Positions 6,500 to 10,264 of a stretch of 10,264 nucleotides of DNA are shown here, piece after piece. The notes beneath the pieces are model-generated. The model saw only the letters and a list, made by a program, of their open reading frames with translations. It ran no database searches and had not been told where the DNA came from. The first letter of the stretch is position 1. The number at the start of each line of letters is the position of its first letter. A program made the position numbers and the translations under genes. Origin of the DNA: Acidobacteria bacterium UBA6911 (GTDB taxonomy: Bacteria; Acidobacteriota; UBA6911); assembly GCA_002451015.1 (NCBI GenBank), contig DKBB01000064.1, positions 14,097 through 24,360 of the forward strand, in the 5' to 3' direction.

Positions 6500-7213
6500 A
6501 TGGATGACAAAATACTTATTTTATCCCTTTCTGCCGCAACCTACGGCGTGCTGCATACCCTCATAGGTCCCGATCATTATCTGCCCTTTATCGTCATGTC
6601 GAAGGCGCGTAACTGGAGCCACTACAAAACTGCGTATATCACTTTTTTATGCGGTCTGGGGCATGTAGGATCTTCAGTTGTACTGGGAATGATCGGCGTC
6701 GTCTTCGGCGTTGCCTTTAAGGACCTTCTGAAGATAGAGGACGTCCGGGGCGGCTTGGCCGCCTGGCTGCTGATCCTTTTCGGATTTGTCTATATGATCT
6801 GGGGCGCGTTCCGTTCAAGGAAAGATCAGCCGCACCGTCATTATCACTTCCATCGGGAAGGTATTTCCCACGCACACGTGCATACCCATGTACAGGAACA
6901 CGAACATGTTCACAAGGGCGAGAAAATCGTGAATCTGACACCGTGGGTGCTTTTTACCATATTTGCCCTGGGTCCGTGCGAGGTGCTTATTCCAAACCTG
7001 ATGTATCCCGCGGCGGAAAAAAATTATCTGGGTGTTGCCGTTGTCGCCCTGGTTTTTTCTATTGCCACGATTGCCACCATGATTGCCGTTGTGCTGATGC
7101 TCTCCTTCGGAATCAAGAAGATACGGCTCGGATTTCTTGAAAAATATATGCATGTGCTTGCCGGAGCCGCCGTTTTCCTAAGCGGTTGTGCGATTGTCTT
7201 TTTGGACTGGTAA
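6500..7213 (+). CDS. NicO/UreH-like membrane protein with His-rich loop, probable metal transporter
   Basis: A complete 237-residue polytopic membrane protein with about six hydrophobic segments. HTLIGPDH at 19-26 in the first segment recalls the H-x-D-H signature of nickel/cobalt permease (NicO, RcnA, UreH) relatives; the spacing is H-x5-DH rather than the HX4DH of NiCoT proteins. GLGHVGSS (52-59) and FALGPCEVLIP (155-165) are further polar motifs inside predicted helices. A cytosolic-type loop at 112-138 holds eleven histidines, many alternating, as in RcnA-type efflux proteins. It probably moves or senses divalent metal ions; direction and metal are unknown, and TauE/SafE-like annotation is an alternative. 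The Shine-Dalgarno is weak (GAAAGAAG about 12 nt upstream). The frame is open upstream to 6389 but contains no ATG, GTG or TTG, so 6500 is the best start. Confidence 0.65.
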   Translation: MDDKILILSLSAATYGVLHTLIGPDHYLPFIVMSKARNWSHYKTAYITFLCGLGHVGSSVVLGMIGVVFGVAFKDLLKIEDVRGGLAAWLLILFGFVYMIWGAFRSRKDQPHRHYHFHREGISHAHVHTHVQEHEHVHKGEKIVNLTPWVLFTIFALGPCEVLIPNLMYPAAEKNYLGVAVVALVFSIATIATMIAVVLMLSFGIKKIRLGFLEKYMHVLAGAAVFLSGCAIVFLDW

Positions 7214-7274
7214 TCAAAGAGTGCTCCGTGAAGGTGTATGATAGTCGCTTTTCGGAGACGGAAAAATAATCGTT

Positions 7275-7982
7275 ATGCCGGCAAACACGACTCCAGCCCA
7301 TAGGAAAATCGATCACCCCCTGATGCGGGCCGTGACCTTTCGGCTGCGGCGTAAAAGGGGCAGGAAAATCGTCGATTTGATTGAGAAGATTTTTGCAGAA
7401 AGGCAAAAGGTCGACATTGTCGACATAGGGGGAACCAGGGAGTATTGGAGTATTATTCCCGTGGATTATCTTCGCCGGAGAAATGTTCATATAACGTTAG
7501 TGAACATCTCCCCTTCCGAAAATCCTACCGGGGGGCAAGATCCAGTCTTTTCCTATATGCATGGAGACGGCTGTCAATTAAAGGAAATTGCAGACCAGCA
7601 GTTCGATATGGCGCACTCCAATTCCGTCATAGAACATGTCGGGAATTGGGATAAGATGATCGCTTTTGCCGGAGAAATCAGGCGTATCGCAAAAATGTAT
7701 TATGTACAGACGCCTAATTATTTTTTCCCCATCGAACCGCATTTTTTGATCCCGTTTTTTCATTGGTTGCCGGTTTCTGTGCGGCTCCGCCTGATAATGC
7801 GGTTCCAGTTAGGCTGCTTTCCAAAAGCGGCCGATGAGGAGGAAGCAAGGGGGTTCCTGGAGATTTGTCGTTTATTAACAAAAAGAAGGCTTCATTCCCT
7901 TTTCCCCGATGCCGTGCTTCACAAAGAGAGGCTGTTCTTTTTAGTGAAGTCGTTTATCCTGATAAGAAACGATCACGTTTGA
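7275..7982 (+). CDS. Class I SAM-dependent methyltransferase
   Basis: A complete 235-residue protein with the methyltransferase_11-type pattern. Motif I is VDIVDIGGTREYW (46-58), a variant of the glycine-rich SAM loop. The acidic end of strand 2 is replaced by LVNIS (75-79). FDMAHSNSVIEHVGNW (110-125) is the typical post-motif segment, and MYYVQTPNYFFPIEPHFLIP (141-160) follows. The C-terminus (LHKERLFFLVKSFILIR, 215-231) is an ordinary ending for this group, so the stop at 7982 looks genuine. The acceptor is not determinable; related enzymes often act on cell-envelope sugars or lipids. It lies 61 nt after the NicO-like gene and 79 nt before the squalene/phytoene synthase, which suggests but does not prove co-transcription. 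The ribosome binding site is poor (GGAGACGG about 12 nt upstream). Confidence 0.82.
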   Translation: MPANTTPAHRKIDHPLMRAVTFRLRRKRGRKIVDLIEKIFAERQKVDIVDIGGTREYWSIIPVDYLRRRNVHITLVNISPSENPTGGQDPVFSYMHGDGCQLKEIADQQFDMAHSNSVIEHVGNWDKMIAFAGEIRRIAKMYYVQTPNYFFPIEPHFLIPFFHWLPVSVRLRLIMRFQLGCFPKAADEEEARGFLEICRLLTKRRLHSLFPDAVLHKERLFFLVKSFILIRNDHV

Positions 7983-8061
7983 ATTTTTACAAAGGAATTT
8001 ATCCCGCGCGGACAAATTTCTTTATCGGAAAAAGTCGTCTTCAAGATTCGATACCAAAATT

Positions 8062-9114
8062 ATGACATCCGTGCCCAGAAATATGCATAAACTGCTCAGG
8101 CAGGTTTCCAGGTCATTCTATCTGACACTGCAGGTACTGCCCCATACTATAAAACCGCAGTTGAGCATTGCGTATCTGTTGGCAAGGGCGGCGGATACGA
8201 TCGCCGACACGGGCCTTGTCCAGGTCAGCAAAAGGATGGAAACGCTTCTGCAGCTGAGAAAAAGCATAGAAGAAGCCGCGTCCGGGTCCTCGGTTTCCAT
8301 TCCTGATTTCGGTGTGCTGGCGGAAGCTCAAAATGACAGGGAGGGAGACGGCACCCCGGCGGAACGTATCCTCCTGGAGAAACTAGGGTCCGTGCTGGAG
8401 GCATTGAAAAGTTTTACAGAGAATGATCGACGGTGGTTGCGCGATGCCCTGCTGACCATTACGCACGGTCAGGAACTGGACCTGATACGTTTCGGAACCG
8501 CCTCCCGGTCTCAAATCGCATCGATTGAGACGGAAGCGGATCTTGACGAATATATTTACTGCGTCGCGGGCTGTGTCGGTGAATTCTGGACAAAGGTTTG
8601 TCGTGCGTATCCGTTATCCGGAGTTCCGCTGGATGAAGAAGCCCTGATAGCGGACGGCATCCAGTTCGGCAAAGGACTGCAGCTTGTAAATATTTTGCGC
8701 GATTTACCCAAAGACCTGCATCATGGACGTTGTTACATACCCAGTGAACGTTTGGCTCAGTATGGCCTGGAACCGCGGCACCTTCTCGATCCTGGCTCCA
8801 TCGATCGATTTAATCCACTCTATGAACAGTACCTGAAGCAGGCGGAACTCTATTTATTCAAGGGTTGGAGATACACCACGACGATTCCGGTGCGGTTCGT
8901 CCGCATTCGCCTGGCATGTTCCTGGCCTATCCTGATCGGGATTCGGACATTGCAGCATTTGCGTTCCGACAATGTCCTGGACGACCGGCACCGCGTCAAA
9001 TTGAGCCGGTTGGATATGCGACACCTGATTATAAGGTCTGCGGCCCTCTATCCTTTCCCGGGCGTCTGGAACCGGATGTTTGAAAAAGTAAGAAGGGGTG
9101 CCGAGAGGGAGTGA
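8062..9114 (+). CDS. Squalene/phytoene synthase family protein (trans-isoprenyl head-to-head synthase)
   Basis: A complete 350-residue protein. LLRQVSRSFYLTLQVLP (11-27) is the family opening. ARAADTIAD (41-49) carries the first DxxxD (D45, D49). DEYIYCVAGCVGEFW (162-176) matches the 'Y-C-x-V-A-G-x-V-G' signature, and LVNILRDLPKDLHHGRCYIP (208-227) carries the second DxxxD (D214, D218). Both Mg-diphosphate-binding motifs are intact, so an active enzyme joining two prenyl diphosphates (farnesyl to squalene, or geranylgeranyl to phytoene) is expected. The pattern leans to squalene synthase, but I cannot exclude CrtB/HpnC/HpnD-type roles. A 30-residue acidic insert (about 71-100) makes it longer than typical HpnD proteins. 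No cyclase or desaturase is in view. Neither the ATG at 8062 nor a second in-frame ATG at 8083 has a good Shine-Dalgarno. Confidence 0.88.
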   Translation: MTSVPRNMHKLLRQVSRSFYLTLQVLPHTIKPQLSIAYLLARAADTIADTGLVQVSKRMETLLQLRKSIEEAASGSSVSIPDFGVLAEAQNDREGDGTPAERILLEKLGSVLEALKSFTENDRRWLRDALLTITHGQELDLIRFGTASRSQIASIETEADLDEYIYCVAGCVGEFWTKVCRAYPLSGVPLDEEALIADGIQFGKGLQLVNILRDLPKDLHHGRCYIPSERLAQYGLEPRHLLDPGSIDRFNPLYEQYLKQAELYLFKGWRYTTTIPVRFVRIRLACSWPILIGIRTLQHLRSDNVLDDRHRVKLSRLDMRHLIIRSAALYPFPGVWNRMFEKVRRGAERE

Positions 9115-9120
9115 CCGGTA

Positions 9121-9139
9121 ATGGAATGGAGCATTCCAT
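9121..9139. repeat. Perfect 8-bp dyad between convergent genes
   Basis: ATGGAATG (9121-9128), spacer GAG, CATTCCAT (9132-9139), 6 nt after the squalene/phytoene synthase stop codon. No T-tract follows on either strand, so it is not a standard terminator. It could be a bidirectional 3'-end hairpin or a protein-binding site. Confidence 0.5.
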
Positions 9140-9220
9140 GAGACGATATTACGGATAAAGAAAATCTGTATATTGACGTAAAAAATTACTGCTTGCTGGA
9201 AATAACGGACGTTTTAATAG

Positions 9221-9955
9221 TCAATATTTTGATGAAAATGTTTTTGAGAACGATCCGTTTATTCCGTACGCGTCTTCATAATAAGATGTTGGTTCCGAAT
9301 CCATTTTACGCAAAGAGCCCTGATCCTGTTCTACGATTTTAGCTAAATAGATTAGCTCTATTCCTCGTTGCGAAAGCGCGCTGAATTTCTGAAAGATTTC
9401 ATCGGATTTAATGGACTCTGTAATAATGACGGCGTCGGGAACAAGGAACCGGATCTGCGAGGAATTCACTACCTCGCGACCGCAGAAATCACTGCCGGTT
9501 CTCTCGGGATTATCGTCACAGACACCCTGGATGGAGATGCCGGCGGATGCCAGGGCGTGAAACGCAATCTGGGCCAGATGCCCGCTTCCATACAAAACAA
9601 CCCGCTGCAATTTCGAGTTGGCCTGGTTCAGGATCTGCCGCTTGGTGTGTTCTTTGGCGCCGGCAAACATGTCGGCCATTTCGCCGATCAGTTCTGTTTG
9701 AAGGATTTCAAGATACCGGACACCGGAAGCGGTCAGGTGATAGGTGACACTTTTAACCGATTTGCGTTTGTATTCCAGCATGCCGCTGTGACACAGGCCT
9801 TTCATATAATTGTTGACCATGGCAACGGAAAGGGAACAGCGTTTAGCCAGCCCGGCCTGTGTGACTCGGGCATTCGTTGCTACTTCCCTCAGCACATTCA
9901 GTTGATTCAATTTGGGGGACTGGATATAGAGGCTTTCAAGGTCTTTTGTCTGCAT
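9221..9955 (-). CDS. Winged-helix regulator fused to a Rossmann-like domain
   Basis: A complete 244-residue two-domain protein. Residues 17-82 form a winged helix: LNVLREVATNARVTQAGLAKR is helices 1-2, SLSVAMVNNYMKGLCHSGML the recognition helix region, and EYKRKSVKSVTYHLTASG the wing, as in MarR-like 'winged helix-turn-helix' regulators. A helical linker (83-115) leads to a Rossmann-like half. There, VVLYGSGHLAQIAF (119-132) is a GxGxxx nucleotide-binding loop, VCDDNPER (145-152) the acidic end of strand 2, and PDAVIITES (173-181) a later strand. This resembles the CoA/NAD/sugar-nucleotide-binding modules seen in epimerase-like and PglD N-terminal domains. I infer a transcription factor whose DNA binding responds to a nucleotide, cofactor or sugar-nucleotide. 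The Shine-Dalgarno is weak. It is convergent with the synthase gene; a dyad upstream might be its operator. Confidence 0.75.
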   Translation of the reverse strand: MQTKDLESLYIQSPKLNQLNVLREVATNARVTQAGLAKRCSLSVAMVNNYMKGLCHSGMLEYKRKSVKSVTYHLTASGVRYLEILQTELIGEMADMFAGAKEHTKRQILNQANSKLQRVVLYGSGHLAQIAFHALASAGISIQGVCDDNPERTGSDFCGREVVNSSQIRFLVPDAVIITESIKSDEIFQKFSALSQRGIELIYLAKIVEQDQGSLRKMDSEPTSYYEDAYGINGSFSKTFSSKY

Positions 9956-10161
9956 ATTGTTTACTCATTCAATAGTTCTTGGAGCACGGTATTGGGCAAA
10001 GATTCAGCCATCAATGAATCTCATCGACGAAAGTTATTGATATCTTTAGGTTTCTTTAACTTAAGGGTTTAAATGGAAAGAAGGGGTAACTTTTGATTCA
10101 TTTACTCTTTTAATGAAAACGTATGGGGGTGGCAAGATGCCGACCGGAATGAAAGATCCAT
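9956..10161 (-). promoter_or_regulatory. Upstream region of the winged-helix regulator with two dyads
   Basis: The 206-nt gap holds GATTCA (10001-10006)/TGAATC (10015-10020), an 8-nt-spaced dyad about 45-65 nt before the regulator start, and TTCATT (10097-10102)/AATGAA (10112-10117), a 9-nt-spaced dyad. The first overlaps a weak minus-strand promoter candidate: TTGATG (10014-10009), a 17-nt spacer, then TACCGT. The dyads share TTCA/TGAA half-site character, compatible with autoregulation but unproven. A heptamer TTTACTC occurs at 9960-9966 and 10101-10107. Confidence 0.3.
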
Positions 10162-10264
10162 CTATTTTTCTCCACTCGCCAGGATGGTTTGAAAATAGGG
10201 AGGAGATTCTTCCCTGGCCACGATGCTGATCTCGATCTGCCTGAAACCGGAATCCTCAAGCCAG
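10162..10264 (-). CDS. C-terminal end of a probable SAM-dependent methyltransferase (5' end outside window)
   Basis: A minus-strand frame enters from the right edge and ends at a TAG (10164-10162) after 33 codons. The peptide starts WLEDSGFRQIEISIVARE and ends PPYFQTILASGEK. 'GF..ieI.iv.re..pYFqTilAsG.K' is the usual closing segment of class I SAM methyltransferases of the UbiE/arsenite-methyltransferase-like type: the last beta-strands plus an 'atGrK' ending. The catalytic core is not in the window, so the family call rests on this tail alone. It is in the same direction as the winged-helix regulator, 206 nt upstream of it. Confidence 0.6.
   Translation of the reverse strand, partial: WLEDSGFRQIEISIVAREESPPYFQTILASGEK

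Noticed and set aside
6461..6500. Possible ATT start for the NicO-like protein, 39 nt upstream, with AAGGAG at 6446-6451 in good position
   Set aside because: ATT starts are very rare and would add a basic 13-residue extension before the first membrane helix; the ATG at 6500 is the simpler choice.
7865..8065. Plus-strand frame overlapping the end of the methyltransferase and ending in an ATGA overlap with the synthase start
   Set aside because: It looked like a frameshifted methyltransferase tail or a coupling ORF, but the methyltransferase already has a normal C-terminus at 7982. The sequence after it has no recognisable features, so the ATGA overlap is probably chance.
9368..10072. Long plus-strand frame (234 codons) antisense to the winged-helix regulator
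   Set aside because: No family motifs and no ribosome binding site. The opposite strand encodes a clear two-domain regulator, so this is a shadow frame.

Overview
The window looks like a chromosomal segment of a Gram-negative-type bacterium of roughly balanced base composition. A squalene/phytoene synthase, small GC-rich intergenic palindromes and a winged-helix/Rossmann regulator would suit an environmental anaerobe such as a Desulfobacterota (delta-proteobacterial) lineage. That placement is inference; no rRNA or other strong taxonomic marker is present. I see no tRNA, CRISPR array, integrase, transposase or phage gene.

Left part (1-1370, + strand): the C-terminal half of a patatin-like phospholipase runs in from the left edge, followed by a complete thioredoxin-fold protein of the peroxiredoxin-like CxxC family. 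These converge on a long minus-strand block.

Minus-strand block (1359-6071): in transcription order it holds a 14-TM-type major facilitator transporter, a palindrome-rich gap, an ADP-ribose-pyrophosphatase-like Nudix hydrolase, and the transcription accessory protein Tex. The gap at 4250-4484 is the most unusual part of the window. It holds the first 23 codons of a second, diverged copy of the Nudix gene. That copy is cut off exactly at the edge of a GC-rich hairpin, with another hairpin just beyond it and a third on its other side.

Middle plus-strand block (6500-9114): a His-rich NicO/UreH-like polytopic membrane protein (probable metal transporter), a class I SAM-dependent methyltransferase, and a squalene/phytoene synthase. 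They lie in the same direction with short gaps and may form a loose transcription unit. A 428-nt gene-free region (6072-6499) separates this block divergently from the transporter.

Right part (9221-10264, minus strand): a two-domain regulator joining a winged-helix DNA-binding domain to a Rossmann-like ligand-binding domain, then, beyond a 206-nt gap with two dyads, the last 33 codons of what looks like another SAM methyltransferase running off the right edge.

No multi-gene defence or otherwise new system can be demonstrated. The items most worth following are the truncated Nudix duplicate among palindromes, the winged-helix/Rossmann fusion and the non-canonical Nudix box.
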